From JAUPTX01 sp964652835 (GTDB lineage: Bacteria; Patescibacteriota; Minisyncoccia; Phycocordibacterales; CSBR16-119), in assembly GCA_964652835.1 (NCBI GenBank), contig CAZZCB010000013.1, positions 1-12,876 on the forward strand: DNA of 12,876 nucleotides, given 5' to 3'. Below, one piece after another: positions 1 through 7,606 of the stretch. Numbering within the stretch: position 1 is the stretch's first letter; each line of letters starts with the position of its first letter. Both the position numbers and the translations under genes were made by a program. The notes under the pieces were generated by a model. The model worked only from the letters and a program-made list of their open reading frames with translations, was not told the origin of the DNA and ran no database searches.

Positions 1-134
1 ACACCTCTTGCTGTTATAGAAATAAGTCCGGTTATCGATGTGGCAAAAATAGCAACAGCAACTAAAGTTTCAACTAGGGTAAAGCCAGCCTGCTTTGAAA
101 ACTTATTTTCTGTTTTGTAATTTAAGTCTTTCAT
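1..134 (-). CDS. Minor type IV pilin / pseudopilin, N-terminal fragment
   Basis: This open frame starts with ATG at 134 and runs off the left edge, so only 44 residues are visible. They contain a 17-residue basic leader, then a prepilin peptidase site (AG|FTLVE) with Glu at position +5 of the mature protein, then a hydrophobic helix (TLVAVAIFATSITGLISI). This is the N-terminal signature of class III/type IV prepilins, which PilD cleaves and methylates in the inner membrane. The start lies 3 bases after the stop of the preceding minor pilin, so it is the last visible gene of the pilD-minor pilin operon. The ETLVAVAIF wording is like PilV/GspI-type minor pilins, but the C-terminal part that would settle the subtype is outside the window. 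Confidence 0.85.
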   Translation of the reverse strand, partial: MKDLNYKTENKFSKQAGFTLVETLVAVAIFATSITGLISITARG

Positions 135-137
135 ATT

Positions 138-848
138 TTACAGATTAATATCTAACACTCTTTGGGAGACTGTTGTTTGTAAATTAAATTCTGTAGAATT
201 TTGTCCAGAAGAAGCGGTGCCGGCAATTCTAATTAAAACAGACGGCTGAATCAAGTCGTTTACAGAGGAACCAAAAACAACAAAACCAGAACGCGTGCTA
301 TCTATTTTAAGATCGACAGAGTTCATCGGCAAAGAAGTAGAGAGGTCTCCTGTTAAAGACTTAAAGATACTTTCTTGCTCAGAGTCGATATAGTATATAA
401 CTTGATCCCTTGGATCTCCTGGAGTGGGACTTGAAAATGGCTCAAAGGCGATACCGGCACACTGAGTACCATCTAAGGGAACTTCTATGTCAGATGTGTC
501 GTTTGTTATTAAACATCGATATCCTGTACCAAGTCTAATGTTTCTAGCCATATCCTCCATAATAAAACTTAGGTTATCTATTGCAGAACGCATACTTCTG
601 GATTTTCGATATGTGTTGTTTACGCCCAAAATAGCTGTAATCCCGACAATCATAATAACAGTAAAAAGACCGATGGAGATCATAACTTCTATCAGGGTAA
701 ACCCGCCTACCAAAGTTTTGCTTTCATTTAAAATATTACTTGATTTACTATTCTTGTTTTTGAACAAGCCAAACCATTCAAGTTTTGTAAACTTTGGTGT
801 GCGGGTGAATCCGCTGTTATTTTCTTTTTTGTTAATAAAAAATTTCAT
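138..848 (-). CDS. Minor type IV pilin (PilW/GspJ-like) with an unusually long leader
   Basis: The 236-residue product has a clear prepilin site at residues 48-54 (GG|FTLIE; cleavage after G49, Glu at +5 = E54), followed by a hydrophobic helix to about residue 74 and a globular domain of about 160 residues with two cysteines. The mature size and position in a run of pseudopilin genes fit a PilW/GspJ-type minor pilin of the fibre tip; the subtype is inferred. The leader is 49 residues, far longer than the usual 6-20, and contains a second, incomplete prepilin-like string (SGFTRTP, residues 12-18) with no Glu+5 and no hydrophobic helix behind it. No internal ATG would give a shorter leader. One base separates the start from the preceding gene's stop, so the two are co-transcribed. 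Confidence 0.85.
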   Translation of the reverse strand: MKFFINKKENNSGFTRTPKFTKLEWFGLFKNKNSKSSNILNESKTLVGGFTLIEVMISIGLFTVIMIVGITAILGVNNTYRKSRSMRSAIDNLSFIMEDMARNIRLGTGYRCLITNDTSDIEVPLDGTQCAGIAFEPFSSPTPGDPRDQVIYYIDSEQESIFKSLTGDLSTSLPMNSVDLKIDSTRSGFVVFGSSVNDLIQPSVLIRIAGTASSGQNSTEFNLQTTVSQRVLDINL

Positions 849-849
849 A

Positions 850-1593
850 TTAATTTACGCTGATTTGACCTGTTGTCCAAAAAGTAATATATCTTTTTTG
901 ATCTCCGTCTCTAGATACAACTCTAATAAAACCATACGCTGCAGTATAAGCAAACTCGCCAGGATCTGGAGTCGGGGTATCTCCACCGAAAGCTAAAATG
1001 TATGCTTCCAGTTGTGGTCTTGTGTAGGATATGTGTATTTGTTCTGCAGAAAAACCAACACCTGTGTCACAGTTTGGGTTTATTTGTGGTTCCGCATCTA
1101 TACATATTAAATCTATATAAGATCCGTCTGTTATATTTATTTCTTCCAAACATTCTGAATCTGACTGACCACAACTACCATATGTTGAGTCAACAAAATC
1201 AAAGAAATAAAGATTTCTTTCTTGTGATGTTTCGCTGTCTGTAAATTCATAATAAACTGGGCTGTTGAAATAAAACATAAAAGACTTTGGAAAGTTTTCT
1301 GTATCAAAAGCAAGACCATAACTTGAAACCCAGTCGTCCGGCAAAAGGCCTGCTGTGTTGTTTATCTGAGCGATAGTTAAAACAGGTCTTCTACCTTGAG
1401 AAGCGAGAGTCTGTGCTCGCTTCCCTTGTAAAGCTATTTCTTGCGCCAAGTTTTGAAGGGATACACCATCACTAAAATCTCGATAGTTAAAAAGAACAGT
1501 CGCGGAAATAGCGGTGAAAATACCCATCACCACGATAAGCTCAATAAAAGTCATACCGGAATTTTTATTTGAAAGTAGAAGTTTTTTGAACAT
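850..1593 (-). CDS. Minor type IV pilin (GspH/FimT-like)
   Basis: The 247-residue protein begins with a 13-residue leader and the prepilin site SG|MTFIEL (cleavage after G13, Met at +1, Glu at +5 = E18), then a hydrophobic helix to about residue 37. The segment after it (DGVSLQNLAQEIALQGKRAQ) resembles the amphipathic helix of GspH/FimT pseudopilins. The C-terminal domain has four cysteines in the middle (around residues 139-175), which could form two disulfides outside the cell. It would act as a tip or initiation subunit of the pilus. The gene starts 2 bases after the pilD stop and ends 1 base before the next minor pilin start. The assignment to the GspH-type class rests on order and the N-terminus only. 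Confidence 0.82.
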   Translation of the reverse strand: MFKKLLLSNKNSGMTFIELIVVMGIFTAISATVLFNYRDFSDGVSLQNLAQEIALQGKRAQTLASQGRRPVLTIAQINNTAGLLPDDWVSSYGLAFDTENFPKSFMFYFNSPVYYEFTDSETSQERNLYFFDFVDSTYGSCGQSDSECLEEINITDGSYIDLICIDAEPQINPNCDTGVGFSAEQIHISYTRPQLEAYILAFGGDTPTPDPGEFAYTAAYGFIRVVSRDGDQKRYITFWTTGQISVN

Positions 1594-1595
1594 AT

Positions 1596-2381
1596 TTATA
1601 TTAAAGAAGTGAAAACCCTTGCGATAGAATTCATATTTATATTATACAAGAAACAAAGAACTGTTGCTAAAACCAAAAACGGTGCAAAAGGTATTTCGTG
1701 GTTTTTTGTTTTTTTAATTAAAAGTATAAATATCCCAGAAACAGCGCCTATCCAAAAAGAAAGAAGTAGCGCTGAAAGACCGCCTGAAATACCCAGAAGC
1801 CAGCCCATCCCTAAGGCGAATTTCACGTCACCAAAACCAAGCCACTTTCCTTTTGAAAAAAACCAAAGTAAAAAAAGTGGAAGCGCGACTACAGGCCCTG
1901 CCCAGAGAGCAGACAAAAATCCTGTGCCGAGGTATACCAAAACAGAATTTATAAAAGCTAAAACGATGAATTGAAAAACAAAAAAGTCTGGAATTATTTT
2001 ATGTTTTAAATCGTATACAAAAATAACTACAAGAACAGAAAATATATAAATAGAAACCAAAAATACAGTTAGGAATAAAACTGGAGAATAAAATGCAGTC
2101 GGTAAAAACTTATAAAAAATCAAGACAAACAAAAGCCCTGTCCCTATCTCAACTAGCGGATACTGAACTGAGAGTTTGGTTTTCGAATGGAGGGATTTAC
2201 CACCTTGAAAGATATAGCTAAAGACTGGGATGAGTTCATACCACGCGAGGGTTTTACCTGTGGCGTCACACTTTGACCGACCACCGAGACCTCGCCCAGT
2301 GTTAAATCGATCGATAACGACGTTTAAAAAACTTCCGATTATCGTCCCCAATATAAATATAAGAATATAGATCAAAGTCAT
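1596..2381 (-). CDS. pilD: Prepilin peptidase / N-methyltransferase PilD
   Basis: The 261-residue polytopic membrane protein has the A24 aspartic peptidase layout: an N-terminal membrane segment with GTIIGSFLNVVIDR (residues 12-25), a cytoplasmic loop with the YPLVE motif (74-78), and further membrane helices. The two catalytic aspartates are visible as D124 in VYDLKHKIIPD and D185 in GFGDVK. It cleaves the G|F bond of prepilins and methylates the new N-terminus. The cytoplasmic loop normally carries two CxxC zinc pairs; here only C38 remains (SKCDATGKTL) and the second pair is absent (GKSLHSKTKL), so the zinc site is lost. It heads a run of minor pilins with 1-3 base gaps. A TATAAT lies only about 9 bases upstream of the ATG. 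Confidence 0.95.
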   Translation of the reverse strand: MTLIYILIFILGTIIGSFLNVVIDRFNTGRGLGGRSKCDATGKTLAWYELIPVFSYIFQGGKSLHSKTKLSVQYPLVEIGTGLLFVLIFYKFLPTAFYSPVLFLTVFLVSIYIFSVLVVIFVYDLKHKIIPDFFVFQFIVLAFINSVLVYLGTGFLSALWAGPVVALPLFLLWFFSKGKWLGFGDVKFALGMGWLLGISGGLSALLLSFWIGAVSGIFILLIKKTKNHEIPFAPFLVLATVLCFLYNINMNSIARVFTSLI

Positions 2382-2389
2382 ACACTGAT

Positions 2390-2395
2390 ATTATA
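2390..2395 (-). promoter_or_regulatory. Candidate -10 element for pilD
   Basis: A perfect TATAAT lies just upstream of the pilD ATG at 2381 and downstream of the pilin terminator, so pilD needs a promoter about here. No good -35 is seen at 16-18 bases. Transcription would begin near 2383, giving an almost leaderless mRNA. AT-rich sequence makes chance matches likely. Confidence 0.35.
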
Positions 2396-2435
2396 TCTTA
2401 ATATTTTTAAAATCTTTTATAAATATGGTGAAAAC

Positions 2436-2461
2436 AAAAAACCCGCCGAAGCGGGTTTTTT
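2436..2461 (-). terminator. Rho-independent terminator of the major pilin gene (UUCG tetraloop)
   Basis: Read on the minus strand, a stem ACCCGC/GCGGGT closes a TTCG loop, extended by A-T pairs and followed by TTTTTT. The C(UUCG)G tetraloop is unusually stable in RNA. It begins a few bases after the pilin stop (2470) and separates that gene from pilD. Confidence 0.9.
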
Positions 2462-2469
2462 AAATTAAA

Positions 2470-2913
2470 TTAAAGAGTTTGACAAGAGGTTGCTGTGCCT
2501 TGAGTAATCACAGCATTTCCGTCAGTATCGAAATCTCCGGCAAATCCTGTTGAGTCAACACAGAAAAATCGATCGTCTACATTTAATTCAATGGTTGCAG
2601 CAAAAGATTCAGCATCAGAGACACAATCCGCTTCTGTGCCCGTTTGTCTTTCAGCTGCAGCAATTAGACCAGAAACATCGGGATCGTCACATACGTCGTT
2701 AGTTCCATCATTATAAGAAACGTTGTTTGTATCATAGAAAATCTCAGCAGCAGCTCTGATTGAAGACATACTTCCCTTTGCTGATGCATCACGTCCTTTT
2801 TGTCGAGCGCTGTTTAGAGAAACAAGCACGATAGATGAAAGAATACCGATGATAGCAACCACCACCAAAAGTTCAATCAATGTAAAACCTCTTTGTAAAC
2901 TATTTCTTTTCAT
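2470..2913 (-). CDS. Type IV pilin, probable major subunit
   Basis: The 147-residue prepilin has a short basic leader (MKRNSLQRG) cleaved after G9, mature FTLIELLVVVAIIGILSSIV with Glu at +5 (E14), and a small acidic globular domain. Four cysteines (C75, C97, C118, C144) could make two disulfides, the last like the C-terminal loop of other type IV pilins. Residues 127-132 (DFDTDG) match the DxDxDG pattern of calcium-binding loops. Unlike the minor pilins it is a single gene between its own extended -10 promoter (TGTTATAAT at 2964-2956) and a strong terminator, as expected for an abundant fibre subunit. Being the major pilin is inferred from size and expression signals. Confidence 0.92.
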   Translation of the reverse strand: MKRNSLQRGFTLIELLVVVAIIGILSSIVLVSLNSARQKGRDASAKGSMSSIRAAAEIFYDTNNVSYNDGTNDVCDDPDVSGLIAAAERQTGTEADCVSDAESFAATIELNVDDRFFCVDSTGFAGDFDTDGNAVITQGTATSCQTL

Positions 2914-2955
2914 AATTAATTTAGATCTTATAATAAATAAATTTTAAACATTTTC

Positions 2956-2964
2956 ATTATAACA
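2956..2964 (-). promoter_or_regulatory. Extended -10 promoter of the major pilin gene
   Basis: TGTTATAAT is a perfect extended -10. No clear -35 lies at 17 bases (a T-rich ACTTTT is there). Predicted start near 2949 gives a 5' leader of about 36 bases made almost only of A and T. Confidence 0.65.
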
Positions 2965-3013
2965 CAAGGTTTTGTAAAAAAAGTCTATATTTTAAAAGCT
3001 GTGGATTTCTTTT

Positions 3014-3067
3014 GGCGGCGAGGTAGGTATTGCGAGGCGTGAGGTGCGGGAAAATCGAGCCGGCAAA
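3014..3067. other. GC-rich non-coding island between pilC and the pilin gene
   Basis: In an intergenic stretch that is otherwise very AT-rich, this block is strongly GC-rich and strand-biased (G and purines on plus). It holds repeated hexamers GCGAGG at 3018-3023 and 3032-3037, GTGAGG at 3039-3044, and GCGGG at 3046-3050, and ends in the palindrome GCCGGC near 3059. It makes no obvious hairpin or terminator and no recognisable protein. It could be a dispersed intergenic repeat, a small RNA or the pilC 3' UTR. Confidence 0.4.
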
Positions 3068-3073
3068 AACTTT

Positions 3074-4276
3074 TTAAGAAATAGAACTGGCGATGTTGTA
3101 AATCGGAATAAGAATAGAAGTAAGAAGTATTCCCACACCGAGAGCAAGCCCGACGATCATTATCGGTTCGATAAGTCCGATCATCGTATCCACTGCATCG
3201 TCCACTTCTCTTTTATAGAAATCTGCGAGCGTTTTAAGAATAGACCCGAGTGAACCAGTTTCTTCTCCCACTTGGACCATCTGCACCATAATAGAAGGAA
3301 TCTCTTTGTGTTTTTGAAATGCATTTGAAAGTGAGCTACCTGATTTCACATCTTCTTCTATCTCGTTTAGTATCCCTTTGTAAACATAGTTGTTTACCAC
3401 CTCAGAAGTAATCTCAATAGAACGAATAATAGAAATACCCGAAGAAAGCATTGTGTTTAGGTTGTCAGATATACGAGATAGGAAAACTTTTTGGTACAAA
3501 TCACCGATGAGAGGTGCGTGAAGTTTAACTCTATCTAAGTATTCTTTTCCAGAATCATTTCGGCGGAACCATGCGACGTAAACCCCAAAAAGAATAAAGA
3601 AGATTAAGATAAAGATCCCGTAACTAACCAAAAAGTTTGAGATACCAATAACAACTCTAGTATAGAAAGGAATTTCCTGACCAGACTCTATCAAAAGAAG
3701 CGAAAGGTTCGGGATAACCATCGTAAACATCAGGATCATAACAGATACGAAAACGACGATAACGAACGCTGGATAGATAAGAGCGCTTCTTGTTTTAGAA
3801 GTAAGTTCGTATTGTCGGTCTAGATAGTCTGCAAGGTATTGGAAAACTTCGTTTAGCTTTCCTGATTCTTCTCCAGACTTCACCATGTTCACATAAAAGC
3901 TTGAAAAAGTGTTTGGGAATTTATTTAAAGCGTCCGAGATAGAAGAACCAGCTTGAAGCTCATCTCCCACCTGCCTAAGCTGACTAGCTAAAAGTTTATT
4001 GTCGGCGTTTGTCGCAAGCAAGGTGAATGCTTTCAGCGCAGAAACGTTTGAAGTAAACAGGGTGGAAAGCTGACGTGACATGATCACCACATCTCTGAGC
4101 GGCACCTTGTCAAAGAAAGAAGTTTGAAACATTGATTTTTCTTGGTCACCTTTTATTGTGACGACAATCAAATCTCTTCTTTGCAGGGCGGAAATAGCTA
4201 CTGTTTTGTTAACGGCATCTATCTCACCTTGAGTCTTTTTTCCATTTTTATCGAGAGCGGTGTATTTAAAAAGCAT
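3074..4276 (-). CDS. pilC: Type IV pilus inner-membrane platform protein PilC
   Basis: The 400-residue protein matches the GspF/PilC family in length and layout: an N-terminal cytoplasmic segment (MLFKYTALDKNGKKTQGEID), then two repeated T2SSF domains at about residues 66-188 and 268-390. Each repeat shows the family's signature turn: VKSGEESGKLNEVF at 132-145 and VQVGEETGSLGSIL at 334-347. Membrane helices lie at about 167-189, 213-237 and 370-393. PilC sits in the inner membrane, holds the assembling fibre and is turned by the PilB and PilT ATPases. The gene follows pilT after 17 bases and is the last of the pilN-to-pilC run; no hairpin terminator was found after it. Confidence 0.96.
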   Translation of the reverse strand: MLFKYTALDKNGKKTQGEIDAVNKTVAISALQRRDLIVVTIKGDQEKSMFQTSFFDKVPLRDVVIMSRQLSTLFTSNVSALKAFTLLATNADNKLLASQLRQVGDELQAGSSISDALNKFPNTFSSFYVNMVKSGEESGKLNEVFQYLADYLDRQYELTSKTRSALIYPAFVIVVFVSVMILMFTMVIPNLSLLLIESGQEIPFYTRVVIGISNFLVSYGIFILIFFILFGVYVAWFRRNDSGKEYLDRVKLHAPLIGDLYQKVFLSRISDNLNTMLSSGISIIRSIEITSEVVNNYVYKGILNEIEEDVKSGSSLSNAFQKHKEIPSIMVQMVQVGEETGSLGSILKTLADFYKREVDDAVDTMIGLIEPIMIVGLALGVGILLTSILIPIYNIASSIS

Positions 4277-4293
4277 ATACTAATTGTAAGCGA

Positions 4294-5355
4294 TTATAGT
4301 AAATTATCAAAAGCTTTTGGATTAAGTGAAAATCTTCGAGCGTCGTCTACACTTATTTCCCCTTTTCTTACTAGCTCAACAAGTGAATGGTTCATATCAA
4401 TCATACCGTTTTCTGAACCTGTCTCGATTATCATATCTATTTCATGAGTTCTTCCTTCGCGTATAAGGTTGGCTGAGGCTTTTGTGTTTATCAAAAGCTC
4501 ATATGCAGGAACAAGTCCACCAGAAACACGAGGGATCAGTCTTTGAGAGAAGATTCCTAAAAGAGAACTAGAGAGTTGATTTCTGATTTGCGCTTGTTGT
4601 GGACCAGGGAAACTGTCGATAATACGGTCGATAGTTTGAGAGGCGTTGTTTGTATGAAGAGTTGAGATAACAAAGTGACCTGTTTCAGCGGCCGTTACAG
4701 CAGCTGAGATTGTTTCTGGACTTCTCATTTCCCCAAGCATCAAAACGTTTGCGTCTTCTCGGAACGCAGATTTGAGTGCCGCTTCAAAACTTTTTGTATC
4801 GATACCAACTTCTCTTTGGTCGATGATTGATTTTTTAGATTCAAAAATATATTCAATCGGCTCTTCGATTGTAACAATATGCTCGGCTCTTTCTTTGTTT
4901 ATAGTGTCGATTATAGCAGCCATTGTTGTTGATTTACCTTGACCAACCGGCCCCACAATAAGAAAGAAACCTTGTTTTTTATGAGCAAACTGAGCAAGAG
5001 CTTCTGGTAAGTTGAGTTCTTGAAATGTTTTTACATGAGGAATAAGTCTTAGAGCAATACTTATTTCGCCTTTTTGGAAGAATGAATTACCTCGGAGCCT
5101 GACACCCTCTTTAAAATCATACGCAAAATCAAGTTCTTGGTTTTCAAGAAAATCTCCGACCTTCTTTTCATCTACAACCATCTCTTTTATCATTCCAAAA
5201 ACCTCTGACTGAGTGAGTTCTGTTTGGTCGATAATAGTAACGAGTGAACCAGAAACTCTCATCGCTGGGACTCTACCTGAAGAAATGTGGATATCTGAGG
5301 CTCCTGCGATAACCGCTGTTTCTATTATTTTTTTAAGTTTTGAATTAGTATCCAT
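4294..5355 (-). CDS. pilT: Type IV pilus retraction ATPase PilT
   Basis: The 353-residue cytoplasmic ATPase shows the PilT motifs in order: DIHISSGRVPAMRVSG at 21-36, Walker A GPVGQGKST at 135-143, an Asp box TIEEPIEYI at 162-170, Walker B VLMLGEMR at 204-211, a His box TGHFVISTLHTNNA at 225-238, and the retraction-associated motif as AQIRNQLSSSLLGIFSQRLIP at 255-275. Length and the last motif separate it from PilB. It powers pilus retraction, which drives twitching and pulls bound DNA inward. Two changes from the usual motif are visible: GQGKS for GSGKS in Walker A and EE for ED in the Asp box. It lies 9 bases after pilB and 17 before pilC. Confidence 0.96.
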   Translation of the reverse strand: MDTNSKLKKIIETAVIAGASDIHISSGRVPAMRVSGSLVTIIDQTELTQSEVFGMIKEMVVDEKKVGDFLENQELDFAYDFKEGVRLRGNSFFQKGEISIALRLIPHVKTFQELNLPEALAQFAHKKQGFFLIVGPVGQGKSTTMAAIIDTINKERAEHIVTIEEPIEYIFESKKSIIDQREVGIDTKSFEAALKSAFREDANVLMLGEMRSPETISAAVTAAETGHFVISTLHTNNASQTIDRIIDSFPGPQQAQIRNQLSSSLLGIFSQRLIPRVSGGLVPAYELLINTKASANLIREGRTHEIDMIIETGSENGMIDMNHSLVELVRKGEISVDDARRFSLNPKAFDNLL

Positions 5356-5364
5356 ATAAAAATA

Positions 5365-7086
5365 TTAAAAATTATAAACTTCTTGCATTGGTATTTTTCC
5401 AGCTAAAGCTTTTTGGATCGCATCTTCTCTCATTGTGATCATCCCTTTTGCTCTGGCAACTTTTTGAATACTAAGCTCTGTTGGATTTTCAAGGATAACT
5501 TTTTCAATGTCTTTATCTATCGGAAACATTTCAAAAACAGCCATTCTACCTTTTGTTCCAGACGGACAAGTTTTGGAAGGAACTGTTTGAACCATCGTGT
5601 TACCTATTGAAAGCCTTGATTTAAATTCATCTGGTAAATCTTTGAACTGTTCGTTTATCATTACTCTGGTTGCTTCGTCCATCGGGACTTCTTTTCTAGA
5701 ATCCTCGCAAGTAGCTTTCGCTAGACGCTGAGCCATCGCCAAAACTAAAGTCGGGGCAATAAGGAAAGGATCTACCTCCATGTCGATAAGACGCGGGATA
5801 ACTCCTGCAGAGTTGTTGGTGTGGAGAGTAGATAGCACAAGGTGACCTGTAAGTGCAGCCTGAATAGCGAGCTTTGCTGTTTCTTTATCTCGGATTTCTC
5901 CAACCAAAATAACATCTGGGTCTTGTCGTAGAATTGACCGGAGACCTGAGGCAAATGTATAACCTATTTCTGGCATAACTTGAGATTGGTTTACGCCTTC
6001 TACCACGTACTCCACCGGGTCTTCAAGAGATACGATATTTTTACCTTCTTTGTCGAGAGCGTTTAACATTCCGTATAGAGTTGTAGTTTTACCAGAACCT
6101 GTTGGACCGGTGATCAGAATAATACCGTAAGGCTTTTTCAAAGCTTCTTTTACCATTTGATAGTGAGGCTCGGACATATTTAAATCTTCCAGAGTTTTAA
6201 TACCCTTTTCTGTATCCAAAATACGCATCACGACTTTTTCTCCATAGTAAGAAGGAAATGTCGAAACACGGAAGTCCACTTTTCGGCCGTTTACTTTTGC
6301 AGAAAATCCTCCGTCTTGTGGTTTACGTTTTTCGTCGAGTCTTAGTTTCGCTAAGATTTTAATACGAGCAACAACTCCACTGTAAACTTTCGTCGGAAGT
6401 GTGAGCGACGTGTGAAGTTCTCCGTCTACACGAAAACGAACTTTAACCTTATCGCCGATATTTTCAATATGAATATCGGAAGCTCTTCCTTCCACTGCGT
6501 GACGTAAGATAACAGCCACAACTTTGATAATAGGAGCTTCTTCAACTATTTTCTTTTTATCAATCTCAGTAGAATCTGTTTCTTTTTTTATTATCTCTTC
6601 ATCTGCTTTTGTGAGCTCTGAATCAAGATCAGAAAGAGCCGAGTCTACTTCCCCGTCCAAACCTTTGTAGTTCTCTAAAACTCCAGCAAAATCCAAATCG
6701 GTGATTAAAAAAAGTTTGTACGGAGTTCCATTTTTAGAAGAAATAAATTGGAGAGCATCCATCGCTTGAGTGTTCGAAGGGTCGACAATACCAACAGAAA
6801 GAACGCCGTTTTCAATACCAATAGGCGCTATTTTATATTGGACCACAGACTCCTGAGGTAAATAATTTAAAAGAGATGGATCTATTTTTTGACCAGCGAT
6901 AGAGGCTACTGGGATACCATAATACTGGCTTTTAAGAGACAAAATAGCAGCCTGATCTATTTTAGGATCATTTGAGATTGCTTGATATATATCTCCGTTA
7001 TATTTTTCGTCTGCAACCTTTATCAGGTTTTGAAGCGCGCCCTCTGTAATCAAGCCTTTTTCTATAATTTCTCTTACAAAGCTCAT
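5365..7086 (-). CDS. pilB: Type IV pilus extension ATPase PilB
   Basis: The 573-residue protein has a GspE/MshEN-type N-terminal domain (about 1-140), a charged linker (about 143-182), the N2 domain (ASDIHIE at 202-208, RFRVDGEL at 218-225) and the ATPase core: Walker A GPTGSGKTTT at 327-336, Asp box SLEDPVEY at 353-360, Walker B DVILVGEIRD at 391-400 and His box TGHLVLSTLHTN at 413-424. It powers pilus extension with PilC. The C-terminal zinc loop that usually has four cysteines keeps only C460 and C507 (TCEDS and TCPSGTKGR), so it probably cannot hold zinc in the classical way. It starts 4 bases after the preceding gene's stop. Confidence 0.97.
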   Translation of the reverse strand: MSFVREIIEKGLITEGALQNLIKVADEKYNGDIYQAISNDPKIDQAAILSLKSQYYGIPVASIAGQKIDPSLLNYLPQESVVQYKIAPIGIENGVLSVGIVDPSNTQAMDALQFISSKNGTPYKLFLITDLDFAGVLENYKGLDGEVDSALSDLDSELTKADEEIIKKETDSTEIDKKKIVEEAPIIKVVAVILRHAVEGRASDIHIENIGDKVKVRFRVDGELHTSLTLPTKVYSGVVARIKILAKLRLDEKRKPQDGGFSAKVNGRKVDFRVSTFPSYYGEKVVMRILDTEKGIKTLEDLNMSEPHYQMVKEALKKPYGIILITGPTGSGKTTTLYGMLNALDKEGKNIVSLEDPVEYVVEGVNQSQVMPEIGYTFASGLRSILRQDPDVILVGEIRDKETAKLAIQAALTGHLVLSTLHTNNSAGVIPRLIDMEVDPFLIAPTLVLAMAQRLAKATCEDSRKEVPMDEATRVMINEQFKDLPDEFKSRLSIGNTMVQTVPSKTCPSGTKGRMAVFEMFPIDKDIEKVILENPTELSIQKVARAKGMITMREDAIQKALAGKIPMQEVYNF

Positions 7087-7090
7087 AATA

Positions 7091-7606
7091 TTAACTATTT
7101 GTTATGCTCGGTGGCGCTGTTGTTGTAGATTGATCCATCGGAGGAAGAGGTATAACGCTCCCTGGACCAAAAGAAGTTGGAGTTTCAGTAGTATCAAGTC
7201 CCATTGGGATTTCTGTTCCCATAAGAGAAGCTTCTGCTCCAGCGTCGATACCAAAAGGCGCGAAAGGATTTTCCCTTCCTTCATTTCCTGGCTGAATGAG
7301 CTCTATAGTAAAATCAACTAAAGAAACAAAAGATGGACTACTAAAAATATCTTCTCTTAGTTTTATAGTTCTAATATTTAAAAGTTGTGTTAGGAATTCT
7401 TGTCCGATTTGGTCTGCGTCTATCTCTGCAGTATTTTGAGCAGTGAGTCCAGAAACCGGTTCACCCGAGCTAGTCTCAAGAGGAGAACCAGAGGCCCCGC
7501 CCAAAGAAAGACTTGGAACTTCTTCTCCAGACAAAAGAACGTAGCCAATAGCTCCGAAAACTACTACAATCAAAAATATTAAGAAAATTTTTAGTCCTTT
7601 ACTCAT
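7091..7606 (-). CDS. Membrane-anchored protein in the PilP position
   Basis: The 171-residue product has an N-terminal membrane helix (about residues 6-25) with no lipobox cysteine, a low-complexity Gly/Ser linker, a helical part (about 61-105), a short motif GRENPFAPF at 110-118, and a Pro/Thr/Ser-rich tail. The place between pilO and pilB, and the NPFxPF string, recall PilP, the periplasmic tether of PilN-PilO, whose start is also marked by an NPF/DPF-type motif. The beta domain of true PilP is missing, as might be expected if no outer-membrane secretin exists. Its start ATG overlaps the pilO stop by four bases (ATGA), implying coupled translation. Homology to PilP is only suggested. Confidence 0.7.
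   Translation of the reverse strand: MSKGLKIFLIFLIVVVFGAIGYVLLSGEEVPSLSLGGASGSPLETSSGEPVSGLTAQNTAEIDADQIGQEFLTQLLNIRTIKLREDIFSSPSFVSLVDFTIELIQPGNEGRENPFAPFGIDAGAEASLMGTEIPMGLDTTETPTSFGPGSVIPLPPMDQSTTTAPPSITNS

Noticed and set aside
487..996. 169-codon open frame on the plus strand
   Set aside because: It is a shadow of two pilin genes on the minus strand that carry prepilin sites.
3000..3073. Open frames across the GC-rich island on the minus strand
   Set aside because: Two frames stay open for 25-30 codons, but there is no start codon in a fitting place and GC-rich islands give long frames by chance.
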